Shown here: positions 1 through 9,191 of the stretch, piece by piece | How positions within the stretch are numbered: position 1 is the stretch's first letter | Layout: the number at the start of each line of letters is the position of its first letter | Assembly (NCBI RefSeq): GCF_027579695.1 | Contig: NC_083578.1 | Coordinates: forward strand, 5,188,460 to 5,252,459 | Source: Neoarius graeffei | Taxonomy: Eukaryota; Chordata; Actinopteri; Siluriformes; Ariidae | DNA length: 64,000 nucleotides | Reading direction: 5' to 3' | Notes under the pieces: generated by a model | The model's input: only the letters and a program-made list of their open reading frames with translations | Database searches by the model: none | What the model was told of the DNA's origin: nothing | Program-made: the position numbers and the translations under genes

Positions 1-318
1 CAAGAAGGTCCTGGGTTCGAGCCCCGGGGCCGGCGAGGGCCTTTCTGTGTGGAGTTTGTATGTTCTCCCCGTGTCCGCGTGGGTTTCCTCCGGGTGCTCC
101 GGTTTCCCCCACAGTCCAAAGACATGCAGGTTAGGTTAACTGGTGACTCTAAATTGACCGTAGGTGTGAATGGTTGTCTGTGTCTATGTGTCAGCCCTGT
201 GATGACCTGTCAACTTGTCCAGGGTGTACCCTGCCTTTCGCCCGTAGTTAGCTGGGATAGGCTCCAGCTTGCCTGCGACCCTGTAGAAGGATAAAGTGGC
301 TAGAGATGATGTGATGTG
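1..318 (+). repeat. tRNA-headed SINE, 5' part cut by the window edge
   Basis: The copy opens just before the B-box-like GGGTTCGAGCC and runs through the family body (CAGTCCAAAGACATGCAGG, GGATAGGCTCCAGCTTGCC) to a GATAAAGTGGCTAGAG tail. The same sequence recurs at 8803, 12243, 18511, 25414, 25828, 55801 (reverse) and, as a divergent subfamily, at 56699 and 61017. Frames through the body give recurring peptides that are not genes. Confidence 0.88.
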
Positions 319-690
319 AAGTATTAAAAGTAAATTTTCTGTCAACGCATTGTTGTATTATTGCCACAGCGCTTACAAAACCGAAGCTGTTTATTTGGCA
401 AGATTATGCTAAAACAAATTTCTGAAAGGACTTCAGATAAGTTAATGTTATTCATTTTAGCATAACTCCATTTTTACATGCTAACTAACAGTGTCCAAGT
501 TAACTAGCTATGTGTTATCGTTAGCCATGGACAAGGCTACGGCAACCTGGCGGGCAAATCCATAGAAAGTCATTTGACTAACCAGACTGCACAGCTATTG
601 CAACATTATTGCTAGCTCTAAAAGCACAGACAACTTCACTGCAAGCTTTCACTTGGAATAAAACGTTTATAGACCTCAATATGCTTCTGC
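319..690. other. No gene seen; left flank of LTR element
   Basis: No convincing coding frame, RNA gene or repeat is visible. The last five bases, TCTGC, are the left target duplication of the LTR retrotransposon that follows. The sequence resumes after 6010, so 319-690 and 6011-6381 were contiguous before the insertion. Confidence 0.6.
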
Positions 691-1176
691 TGTTAGGACT
701 TGGACTGTTTTGGCCTCTAGAGGCCGCTGTTATTTCCTTTTCGTGTCTTGTTTATTTTGGCCTCTAGAGGCCACCACTGTTCCTGTGTTTTGTGTTTTTG
801 TTAATTGCCTGTTAGTCCTAATTATCTTCACCTGTGTCCTTAATTAGTTTGTGTATTTATACCCCTGAGTTCAGTCCTCTTGTCACGGAGTCTTTGTGCT
901 GTTATGTTTATCTCCAGTTTCCTTTGTACTGTGTTTTGTGGATCTTCTGAGCTTTTGCATTTTTGCCTTTTTCTTTTTGAATTATACTCTTTGTTTTTGT
1001 TTCTTTTGTTTTGCCCTGGATTGTATATAGTGTACATAGTATAAATAAACCTTTTGTTACTTTTTCTACTTCCGCCTCACGCCTCTGCATTTGAGTCATT
1101 CCCCTGGTGGCCTAGTGGGGGTTTGCTGGATCATCACACCAACGAACCAGGTTTGAATCCCAGCAAAACCCTAACA
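691..1176 (+). repeat. 5' LTR of chromovirus copy 1
   Basis: Bounded by TGTTAG...CTAACA. It contains two TTTTGGCCTCTAGAGGCC palindromes near its start, a TATA-like TATTTATA (854-861), an AATAAA at 1044-1049, and a U5 with tRNA-like A-box (1108-1120) and B-box (1150-1160) matches. Transcription probably starts near 884, about 30 bp after the TATA element; this is inferred. Confidence 0.93.
885..895 (+). promoter_or_regulatory. Predicted transcript 5' end / self-primer
   Basis: ACGGAGTCTTT lies 24-30 bp downstream of the TATA-like element, where an LTR transcript should begin. It is the exact reverse complement of 1178-1188, right after the LTR. In the Tf1 chromovirus the first 11 nt of the mRNA anneal to the binding site and prime reverse transcription; the geometry here is the same. 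Confidence 0.6.
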
Positions 1177-1177
1177 G

Positions 1178-1188
1178 AAAGACTCCGT
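1178..1188 (+). promoter_or_regulatory. Candidate self-priming primer-binding site
   Basis: AAAGACTCCGT starts two bases after the 5' LTR end and ends one base before the gag ATG. No TGG (complement of tRNA CCA) occurs here, which argues against ordinary tRNA priming. It pairs over 11 nt with 885-895. Confidence 0.6.
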
Positions 1189-1189
1189 C

Positions 1190-2209
1190 ATGACCGACTC
1201 AGCAGAGGCTGCTTCAACTGTCTACCCGGCCAACCTTCAGGGAATTATGGCAGCTTTGACATGCTTCGGAGCGACCATGGACGCTCATGGACGTACGCTC
1301 ACCAGCCAACGTGAGGCCCTTGCTCGCCACGAGGAACTGCTTCAGCAAATTGGGAAAACCCTGGCACAGCTGACATCTCTGCCTGCATCTCCTGCTCCTG
1401 ATCCAGTTCCTGTTCCTGATCCAGCTCCCACTCCTGCTCCAGTGCCTCCTGCCATGCTGCCTTCTTCACCTCGCGAACCCAGCCTTCCTGCACCACAGAG
1501 GTATGACGGCAAGCACAGTGAGTGCCGAGAGTTCCTTACCCAGTGTCAACTCACCTTTGAGCTTCAGCCTACCACCTACACTACGGATCGCCGCAAGATT
1601 GCCTTTGTGATCACCTTATTAGCTGGTAAGGCGCGAGCCTGGGCTACTGCTATCTGGCAAAGACAGGGACCTGAGTGCTTTGATTTCCAGCTGTTTTCTG
1701 AAGAGATGCTTCGGGTCTTCGATCAGGCAGACATCAGTACCGACGCAGCCCGAAAGCTCATGTCCATCCGGCAAGGAGGAAGCGTCGCAGATTACGCCAT
1801 CTCGTTCCGAACACTCGCAGCAGTAAGTGGATGGAACGAGACTGCCCTGGTGTCAGCCTTCCACCATGGTCTGTCTGACCCCATCAAGGACGGTCTGGCC
1901 TCTATTGGATGCCCAAGTGACCTCGAAACCCTCATCTCACATGCTATTCGTCTGGACAACAGGATGAGAGAACGCCACCAAGCCTTGAGCCCCCCCAGCC
2001 TCCCTACCTCTACCTGGAGACCATCTACCTCCTTCAGTGACTGTCCAGAACCCATGCAAGTGGGTCATACTCGCCTCTCCGCATCTGAGAGGGAGCGCAG
2101 AAGGAGGGACAAGTGCTGCATCTACTGTGGCAAGCCTGGTCACTTCCGAGCATCATGTCCCGAACTCTTGGGAAAAGGACCGCCCCGTCCAGCCGAGGGA
2201 GGGTTGTGA
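1190..2209 (+). CDS. gag: Gag of chromovirus copy 1
   Basis: Structural polyprotein of a Ty3/gypsy retrotransposon that packages element RNA in cytoplasmic particles. The 339-codon frame starts at the ATG directly after the binding site and is uninterrupted. A Pro/Ala-rich spacer at about residues 65-100 precedes a retrotransposon-gag-type helical domain (about 100-240). A CCHC knuckle near residues 308-321 ([15 protein letters not shown]) should bind RNA. The stop at 2207-2209 lies just past a slippery heptamer at 2170-2176, from which pol is read in the -1 frame. Copy 2 keeps a closely similar but broken gag. Identity is secure; activity is unknown. Confidence 0.88.
   Translation: MTDSAEAASTVYPANLQGIMAALTCFGATMDAHGRTLTSQREALARHEELLQQIGKTLAQLTSLPASPAPDPVPVPDPAPTPAPVPPAMLPSSPREPSLPAPQRYDGKHSECREFLTQCQLTFELQPTTYTTDRRKIAFVITLLAGKARAWATAIWQRQGPECFDFQLFSEEMLRVFDQADISTDAARKLMSIRQGGSVADYAISFRTLAAVSGWNETALVSAFHHGLSDPIKDGLASIGCPSDLETLISHAIRLDNRMRERHQALSPPSLPTSTWRPSTSFSDCPEPMQVGHTRLSASERERRRRDKCCIYCGKPGHFRASCPELLGKGPPRPAEGGL
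2170..2176 (+). promoter_or_regulatory. -1 ribosomal frameshift heptamer between gag and pol
   Basis: G GGA AAA in gag phase (codons TTG GGA AAA) is an ideal X XXY YYZ slippery site. Downstream sequence is GC-rich and could form a stimulatory structure. The pol frame is indeed -1 relative to gag in both copies. In copy 2 the same place reads A GGA AAA, so the heptamer is weakened. Confidence 0.72.
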
Positions 2210-5200
2210 CGGGGCCTACCCTCTCTCCCGGACTCCCTGGTCAAGGAATCTACATCCCGGTCTCCATCTCCTGGGGTGAGTCTGTCCACTCTTGTCAAGC
2301 TTTGATAGACTCGGGGCGGCTGGGAACTTTATGGATATTCACTTCTCCCAAAGCATCAATATACCTACTGCACCTCTTGAAGTCCCTCTGTCTGTGTCTG
2401 CTCTCGATGGCCAAGCGTTAGGTGATGGTAGAGTCACTCAAGTTACTTCTCCAGTCTTCCTCCAGTCTCAAGGTCACAAGGAAGAAATATCCCTGCACCT
2501 AATTCCTTCACCTGAGTTCCCAGTTATTCTAGGCCTTCCTTGGCTTACTCGCCACAACCCTCGCATAGACTGGGTAACAAGCCAGGTTGTGGAATGGGGC
2601 CCTGCATGCCATGCCTCTTGTCTGCTCTCTAGCTCTCCTGTGTCTCCTGCCGAGCCCCCTGATCTCACCGAATTATCTCAAGTTCCCACAGAGTACTGGG
2701 ATCTCAAGGAGGTATTCAGCAAGAGCAGGGCCGCCATTCTTCCTCCGCACCGGGCCTACGACTGTGCCATCGACTTGCTCCCTGGGACTACCCCTCCTCG
2801 AGGCAGACTGTTTTCCCTCTCTCAGCCAGAACGCAAGGCTATGGAGGAATACCTCAAAGACGCCCTGGTCTCTGGGTTCATTCGACCCTCCACCTCACCT
2901 GCTGGTGCCGGCTTCTTCTTTGTCAGCAAGAAGGATGGGGGGCTTCGACCATGTATTGACTACAGGGGCCTGAACAAGATCACTGTGCGCAACCGATATC
3001 CCCTTCCGCTGATGTCCACTGCTTTCGACCTGCTCCAAGGCGCCACCGTCTTCACCAAGTTGGACCTATGGAACGCATACCACCTCATCCGTATCCGACA
3101 GGGAGACGAGTGGAAGACTGCCTTTAACACCCCGTCTGGGCACTACGAATACCAGGTGATGCCCTTCGGACTCACCAACGCACCAGCTGTTTTTCAGGCC
3201 CTAATCAACGACGTCTTAAGGGACATGATTAACCTGTACGTCTTTGTCTACCTCGATGACATCCTTATCTTTTCCAAGACCATGCAGGAGCACCGCCACC
3301 ATGTCCGCCAGGTTCTCCAGAGGCTGCTACAGAACAATCTGTTCGCCAAGGCCCAGAAATGCGAATTTCATGTTCCCGAAGTCTCCTTTCTGGGATTTAT
3401 TGTACGGACAGGCCAACTCCAAATGGACCCTGCCAAGACCCTGGCCGTCCGGGACTGGCCTACTCCCAAGTCCGTTAAGGAGGTTCAGCGGTTCTTAGGA
3501 TTCGCTAACTTCTACCGCAAGTTCATCAGGAACTTCAGTTCTGTGGCAGCACCCATGTCAGACCTCACCAAAGGGACAGGTGGATCTTATGGCTGGTCTC
3601 CTCAGGCAGAAAAGGCGTTCAAAGACCTCAAGGCCCGCTTCTGCACGGCACCCATTCTGGTCCTCCCGGACACCTCCCAACCATTCATCGTGGAGGTGGA
3701 CGCCTCGGACAGTGGTGTCGGCGCGGTACTCTCTCAATGTTCGGAAGGAAAGCTGCACCCCTGCGCTTACTTCTCCCACCGCCTGAGTCCTGCGGAGTCC
3801 CGGTACGATGTGGGGGATCGAGAACTGTTAGCGGTCAAACTGGCCCTTGAGGAGTGGAGGCACTGGCTGGAGGGAGTGCAACATCCATTCCTGGTTTGGA
3901 CTGACCACAAGAACCTGGAGTACCTCCAGCAAGCCAAGAGACTGAACCCTCGACAGGCTAGGTGGGCCCTGTTTTTCAGTCGGTTTGACTTCACCCTCTC
4001 GTACCGTCCTGGCTCCAAGAACACCAAACCTGACGCACTGTCCAGGCTGTTCTCTGCCACTAACAGGGAGAATGAAGTCGGGCCTATTATCCCGGTGTCC
4101 CGGATTGTGGCCCCTGTCCGCTGGGGTATTGAGGAGGCTGTTCGACGAGCCCAACGCCAGGACCCCGGTCCTGGGACGGGGCCACCGGGCCTCTTGTACG
4201 TCCCACATCAAGACCGGGCCAAGGTTCTCCAGTGGGGTCACTCTTCCCCTCTCACCGCCCACCCGGGAGCTCGGAGGACCCTGGACTTCCTGAAAAGACG
4301 CTTCTGGTGGCCTAACATGGAGCAGGAAGTAAGGTCATTTGTCCTTTCCTGTGAGGTTTGCACCAGAACCAAGAACCCATGACAGCGTCCCCAGGGTCTC
4401 CTGCATCCTCTGACCATTCCCCGGCGTCCCTGGTCCCACGTGGCAGTCGACTTCATCACGGGTCTCCCTGAATCACAAGGTAACATGGTCATTTTGGTCA
4501 TTGTTGACAGATTCTCCAAGGCCTGCCGCTTCATACCTCTGTGCAAACTCCCCTCTGCTCTTGAAACAGCGAAACTTATATTTAATCATGTCTTCCGAGT
4601 CTTTGGTCTTCCACAGGACATCGTCTCAGACCGAGGGCCCCAGTTCTCCTCCCGAGTGTGGCACGGGTTCTGCAAGGTCATCGGAGCCACTGCCAGCCTC
4701 TCCTCTGGGTTTCACCCACAGTCCAATGGTCAGACGGAGAGGCTCAACCAGGACCTGGAAACCACCCTGCGAGGCCTGGCTATGGATAACCCGACATCAT
4801 GGAGCACCTGGCTGCCATGGGCAGAGTACGCCCACAACACCCTGCAGTCATCGGCCACCAAGCTGTCGCCATTCCAGTGCCAATTCGGGTTCCAGCCACC
4901 TCTGTTCCCGGACCAGGAGGAGGACGCGGGGGTGACCTCGGTCAACCAATATGTGAGACGGTGTCGCAAGACCTGGAGCAAGGTCAGGAAGACCCTCATA
5001 CAGACCTCCAGAACCAACCAGACTCAGGCCAACCGCCACAGAAGACCTGCACACACTTTCCGCCCTGGGCAGCGGGTTTGGCTGTCCACTAAGGACCTTC
5101 CGCTGCGGGTGGAGAACCGCAAGCTTGCTCCTCGCTACATTGGCCCCTTCAAGGTGGTGCGCAGGGTGAACCCTGTCTCCTACCGGCTCCAGTTGCCCCG

Positions 5201-5507
5201 GACTCTGAGGATCAACCCCACTTTCCATGTTTCCCTGTTGCGGCCTGTACTGACGTCTACGTATGCCCCTGCCCCTAGGAACCCCCCACCCCCCCGCATC
5301 TTCCAGGGGCAGACTGTGTTCACTGTGCATCGCCTGCTTGACTCCCGCCGGGTCCGCGGCGGGTTGCAATATCTGGTGGACTGGGAGGGCTATGGTCCTG
5401 AGGAGCGCTGCTGGGTTCCTGCTCGGGATGTCCTAGATAAAGAACTGTGTCAGGACTTCCATTCGGCCCATCCGGATCGCCCTGGGAACGTCAGGAGACG
5501 CTCCTAG
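2177..5507 (+). pseudogene. pol: Pol of chromovirus copy 1 (PR-RT-RH-IN-chromodomain), two lesions
   Basis: Would encode the enzymes that copy and integrate the element. In order: retropepsin-like protease with its DSG near 2310; RT with [11 protein letters not shown] near 3240-3275; RNase H with [15 protein letters not shown] near 3690; zinc-binding and DDE integrase (VDFITGLP at 4445, SDRGPQFSS at 4628, [12 protein letters not shown] at 4722); a chromodomain at about 5329-5470 ([15 protein letters not shown]), which in relatives binds histone marks and guides integration. Damage: a single base is missing near 2312 in the protease relative to copy 2, shifting the frame, and CGA has become TGA at 4380-4382 between RNase H and integrase. 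Otherwise the frame is open to the TAG at 5505. Confidence 0.88.
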
Positions 5508-5519
5508 AGGGGGGGGTCC

Positions 5520-6005
5520 TGTTAGGACTTGGACTGTTTTGGCCTCTAGAGGCCGCTGTTATTTCCTTTTCGTGTCTTGTTTATTTTGGCCTCTAGAGGC
5601 CGCCACTGTTCCTGTGTTTTGTGTTTTTGTTAATTGCCTGTTAGTCCTAATTATCTTCACCTGTGTCCTTAATTAGTTTGTGTATTTATACCCCTGAGTT
5701 CAGTCCTCTTGTCACGGAGTCTTTGTGCTGTTATGTTTATCTCCAGTTTCCTTTGTACTGTGTTTTGTGGATCTTCTGAGCTTTTGCATTTTTGCCTTTT
5801 TCTTTTTGAATTATACTCTTTGTTTTTGTTTTTTTTGTTTTGCCCTGGATTGTATATAGTGTACATAGTATAAATAAACCTTTTTTTACTTTTTATACTT
5901 CCACCTCACGCCTCTGCATTTGAGTCATTCCCCTGGTGGCCTAGTGGGGGTTTGCTGGATCATCACACCAACGAACCAGGTTCGAATCCCAGCAAAACCC
6001 TAACA
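5520..6005 (+). repeat. 3' LTR of chromovirus copy 1
   Basis: 486 bp, about 99% identical to the 5' LTR by eye. A run of G after the pol stop (about 5508-5517) is the likely polypurine tract. The A-box (5937-5949) and a perfect consensus B-box GGTTCGAATCC (5979-5989) are better preserved here than in the 5' LTR. Followed by the duplication TCTGC at 6006. Confidence 0.93.
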
Positions 6006-6010
6006 TCTGC

Positions 6011-6381
6011 AGGTTGGACGGCGAGTTTTTGTAGGCTGTGATGTGGTTCATTTTAGGCAAACAAAGCAAACATTTAAAACAAAACAAATCTTTAATCCTT
6101 TCAGAAAACTGAAACATGTGTTCTAGCTATAGAACTGTGGGTGTGTTCATTTCCCAGAAGAACCGCCTCCTTCCATTCTGCCATAAACTGATCGTGTTGA
6201 ATAATGATGCTGAGAAATCATTGAACTTGATTTTATACAGTCTATGGATGTGACGTGACCTGAGTGATTACTGATAGACTGTCTCAGTGTCACCTGCGAA
6301 GAAATCAATCACGTTTTAGAAAAGAAAAGAAAAAATCATCCACTTTCAAAACTGCTTCATGGTAATGAGTAATGAGGACCT
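6011..6381. other. No gene seen; right flank of LTR element
   Basis: Ordinary AT-rich sequence with no supported coding frame. It continues the sequence interrupted at 690. Confidence 0.5.
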
Positions 6382-6546
6382 TGATAGAAATGTAGTGGAG
6401 TGAAAAAGTACGATATTTGTCTTTCAAATGTAGTGAAGTTAAAGTCATAAGTTTCCAAAAAAAAATACTCATGTAAAGTACAGATACTCAAAAGTGTACC
6501 TAAGTACAGAACTCAAGTAAATGTGCTTCGTTACTGTCCACTCCTG
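6382..6546 (-). mobile_element. hAT-type terminal fragment
   Basis: Reads on the minus strand as CAGGAGTGGACAGTAACG followed by many ACTTRAGTAMA-like words, the usual end of a large fish hAT family. Only this end is visible; no transposase adjoins it. Confidence 0.5.
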
Positions 6547-6679
6547 TTCAGAAATCACTGGTTTTTTTTGTTTTGTTTTTTTAAATTTGCATTTTCCATA
6601 CTGTCCCAAGTTTTTCTGATTTGGGATTGTATTGTTATCATCACAATTATTTGGTATAATTGTTTGTTTTGATCAGTTA

Positions 6680-6702
6680 TGTGTGTGTGTGTGTGTGTGT
6701 GT
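6680..6702 (+). repeat. (TG)n microsatellite
   Basis: About eleven TG units; its reverse frame gives a His-Thr run that is not a gene. Confidence 0.9.
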
Positions 6703-6785
6703 AAGCAGATAGCTGAGTGGACAATAGTTGCTATGATAACATAATGTTTGACTGTTATGCAGAGAATAACATACTTTAGGAGAAC

Positions 6786-8290
6786 AATTAAAAATATAGC
6801 TGCAAGCAGCAATGTGGGGGCCAAGCAGTATATGAGCCTAGTCGTCAGGCCGGCGTCTTCGCAGCTGCGTTTCATTGGCTGCTGCGGCCAAACAGTTTTA
6901 AAATTTCAAAACACTGAGCATAACTTTTGTGTGGCTTGGTCCAATGATGCTATGTACCAAGTCTGGGAAAAATTGGTCAAAAATTGAGGGAGGAGTAACA
7001 TTTTTATTGATTTCAACAAAATCCAAAATGGTGGAAAATTTACAAAGCGAAATATGACTTCATAGGGTGCATTGGATTTGTCCTGGCAAAAGGATTCCAA
7101 AGGTACTTGAATTTTGTTCCTAATCTAAACACAATGAGATATGAGCCAAAACGCATTTTTACTAGTTATAGCGCCCCCTATTAGCCAATTTGTTCAAAAA
7201 TTTTTGTGGGCACTTTTGGAGGGGTGGGGCATAATGCCATCAAGTTTCATTAAGATACATCAAAGGGCAGCCGAGATATGAGCTCACATCCTGTTTTGTG
7301 TCTTCGCAGCCAAATTTGATTGGCTGCTGCAGACAAATGATTATGAAAATCAAAAATCCCTTGGATAACTTTTGTGTGGCTTACTCCAAAGATGTTATGC
7401 AGTGAGTTTGGGAAAAAAATGGTCTAAAATTGAGGGAGGAGTAGCAATTTAATTGATTTTAACAAAATTAAAAATGGCGGAAAATCTACCAGGTGGAATA
7501 TGATGCCATAGGGCGCATTGGATTCATTTTGATGGAAGGATTCCAGCAATACTAAGATTTTGACAATCAGACGTACGGTTCAAGAGTAACAAGCAGAAAT
7601 GTACTTCCAACTTTGACCTGTTGGTGGCGCTAGAGAGTTTGAGGTGGTAAGTTGAAATTTGCTGACAAGAACCTTGAAGCAGCCTAGAATCAGTGTGCCA
7701 AATTTCACAACCTCTCGTCAGACAGTTCTATGGGTTGCCATAGAATTTCATTGATTTTAACAAAATTCAAAATGGCGGAAAATCCTCAAGGCAGAATATG
7801 ACATCATAGGGTGCGATGGATTTGTCTTGACCCAAGGATTCCAGAGATAGTGGAATTTTGTTTCTACCCAAAACGCATCATGAGATATGAGCCAAAAGTC
7901 ATTTTTCCTAGTTATAGCGCCCCCTAGGGGCCAATTTGTTCCAAATTTTCTATAGGCCTTTTTGGAGGGGTGGGGCATAATGCCACCAAGTTTCGTTAAG
8001 ATATGCCAAAGAGCGGCCAAGATATGGGCACACTTCTTGTTTCACGTCTGTGCAGCCAAATTTGATTGGCTGCCACGGCCAAACGCTTATGAAATTCAAA
8101 ACACCGGGTAATGCCCTTGTGCAGCTTAGTCCAAAGTTGCTATGTACCAAGTTTGGGAGAAATTGGTCAAAAATTGATGGAGGAGAAGCATTTTAATTGA
8201 TTTTCACAAAATTCAAAATGGCGGGAAAACTATCCTGGTGGAAAATGACGTCATAGGGTGCGTTGGATTAGTCTTGGCCCAAGGATTCCA
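6786..8290 (+). repeat. Degenerate tandem units of an unclassified fish repeat
   Basis: Begins near TAGCTGCAAGCAGCAATG and GGGGGCCAAGCAG, whose reverse complement closes the mosaic near 11535 (CTGCTTGGCCCCC). A module recurs at about 6855, 7303 and 8046 (GCAGCCAAATTTGATTGGCT type), each followed by AATTGGTCAAAAATTGA, CAAAATTCAAAATGGCGG and TATAGCGCCCCCTA-like words. There is no coding frame of note. This is likely a large non-autonomous DNA element; the superfamily was not identified. Confidence 0.55.
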
Positions 8291-8422
8291 GGGGTACCAT
8301 TGTGAGAGTGATGCAGTGCGCGTAGCAGTCACAGTTGCAGGAGCTGAGCTGTACTGTGTGAATGTGTGACTTGCCTTGATGCTACAAGCCTGTGTCTCTC
8401 TGAGAGGGAGCAGCCCCTCCCT

Positions 8423-8476
<54 letters not shown>

Positions 8477-8802
8477 AGTGAGCATCCCCTTCCCCACCCG
8501 CGTGCTGCGAGGAGAGACACGGAGAGGCATAATGAACAAAGTAATAGCACACCGAGTCCGATCGAGCCGCACGTTTTGATATATTGCTTGTCTGTGTGCG
8601 ATGTACGGTTATTGGGTTATTACGAATCAAAATTTCTAGGTACTCCTTCTCTCCTTCTATAATAATAAGAAGAAACAAACAGAAGAACAATAGTTATGCG
8701 TGCCTAGGCACTGCATCACTAACTAGAGATGACAATTCCCCTGTGGGAAATCATGAGAGGGATGCAGTGTGCGTAGCAGTTTGGTCACTCATGTAAGCTA
8801 GC
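8291..8802 (+). repeat. Same repeat family, first copy of the GTGAGAGTGATGCAGTG module
   Basis: Holds GAGAGTGATGCAGTG, a (TG)n run at 8427-8473, and AGTCCGATCGAGCCGCACG with a TAATAATAAGAAGAAAC end. The same order recurs at 10340-11480. A SINE is inserted at its right edge (duplication ATGTAAGCTAGC). Confidence 0.6.
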
Positions 8803-9179
8803 GGCGGCACGGTGGTGTAGTGGTTAGCGCTGTCGCCTCACAGCAAGAAGGTCCTGGGTTCGAGCCCCGGGGCCAGCGAGGGCCTTTCTGTGTGGAGTTT
8901 GCATGTTCTCCCCGTGTCCGCGTGGGTTTCCTCCGGGTGCTCCGGTTTCCCCCACAGTCCAAAGACATGCAGGTTAGGTTAACTGGTGACTCTAAATTGA
9001 CCGTAGGTGTGAATGTGAGTGTGAATGGTTGTCTGTGTCTATGTGTCAGCCCTGTGATGACCTGGCGACTTGTCCAGGGTGTACCCCGCCTTTCGCCCAT
9101 AGTCAGCTGGGATAGGCTCCAGCTTGCCTGCGACCCTGTAGAAGGATAAAGCGGCTAGAGATAATGAGAATGAGATGAG
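8803..9179 (+). repeat. Full-length tRNA-headed SINE
   Basis: Head GCGGCACGGTGGTGTAGTGG with pol III A-box- and B-box-like (GGGTTCGAGCC) segments, family body, and GATAAAGCGGCTAGAG tail ending in GATGAGATG repeats. Flanked by the 12-bp duplication ATGTAAGCTAGC (8791-8802 and 9180-9191), which shows retroposition. Confidence 0.93.
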
Positions 9180-9191
9180 ATGTAAGCTAGC

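Larger units (their letters stand above)
691..6005 (+). mobile_element. Complete chromodomain Ty3/gypsy retrotransposon, copy 1
   Basis: The element is 5,315 bp, with 486-bp LTRs that start TGTTAG and end CTAACA and differ by about six bases, so the insertion is fairly recent. It is flanked by the 5-bp duplication TCTGC (686-690 and 6006-6010). Order: LTR, self-primer-type binding site, gag with one CCHC knuckle, protease, RT, RNase H, integrase, C-terminal chromodomain, G-rich polypurine tract, LTR. That architecture, with a -1 shifted pol, fits vertebrate chromoviruses of the Sushi type. No env is present. It is not autonomous now: pol has a 1-bp deletion and a nonsense codon. A second, older copy lies at 50730-56502. 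Confidence 0.93.

Noticed and set aside
1108..1165. A tRNA gene in the chromovirus LTR
   Set aside because: A- and B-box words are present, but the acceptor and T stems do not pair as in a tRNA, and the sequence is part of a repeated LTR.
4848..5369. Minus-strand 173-codon frame (and similar ones opposite pol in both copies)
   Set aside because: It is the antisense shadow of the GC-rich integrase/chromodomain region; the same frame appears at 54891-55412 with no independent support.
8427..8473. CRISPR-like or satellite array
   Set aside because: Simple (TG)n repeat without spacers, in a vertebrate genome.
8213..8572. Minus-strand protein with a His-Thr repeat
   Set aside because: Encoded by a (CA)n microsatellite in a repeat; no domain.
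8820..9149. Protein containing FLRVLRFPPQSKDMQVRLTG
   Set aside because: This peptide recurs in every SINE copy; it is a translation of the SINE body, not a gene family.
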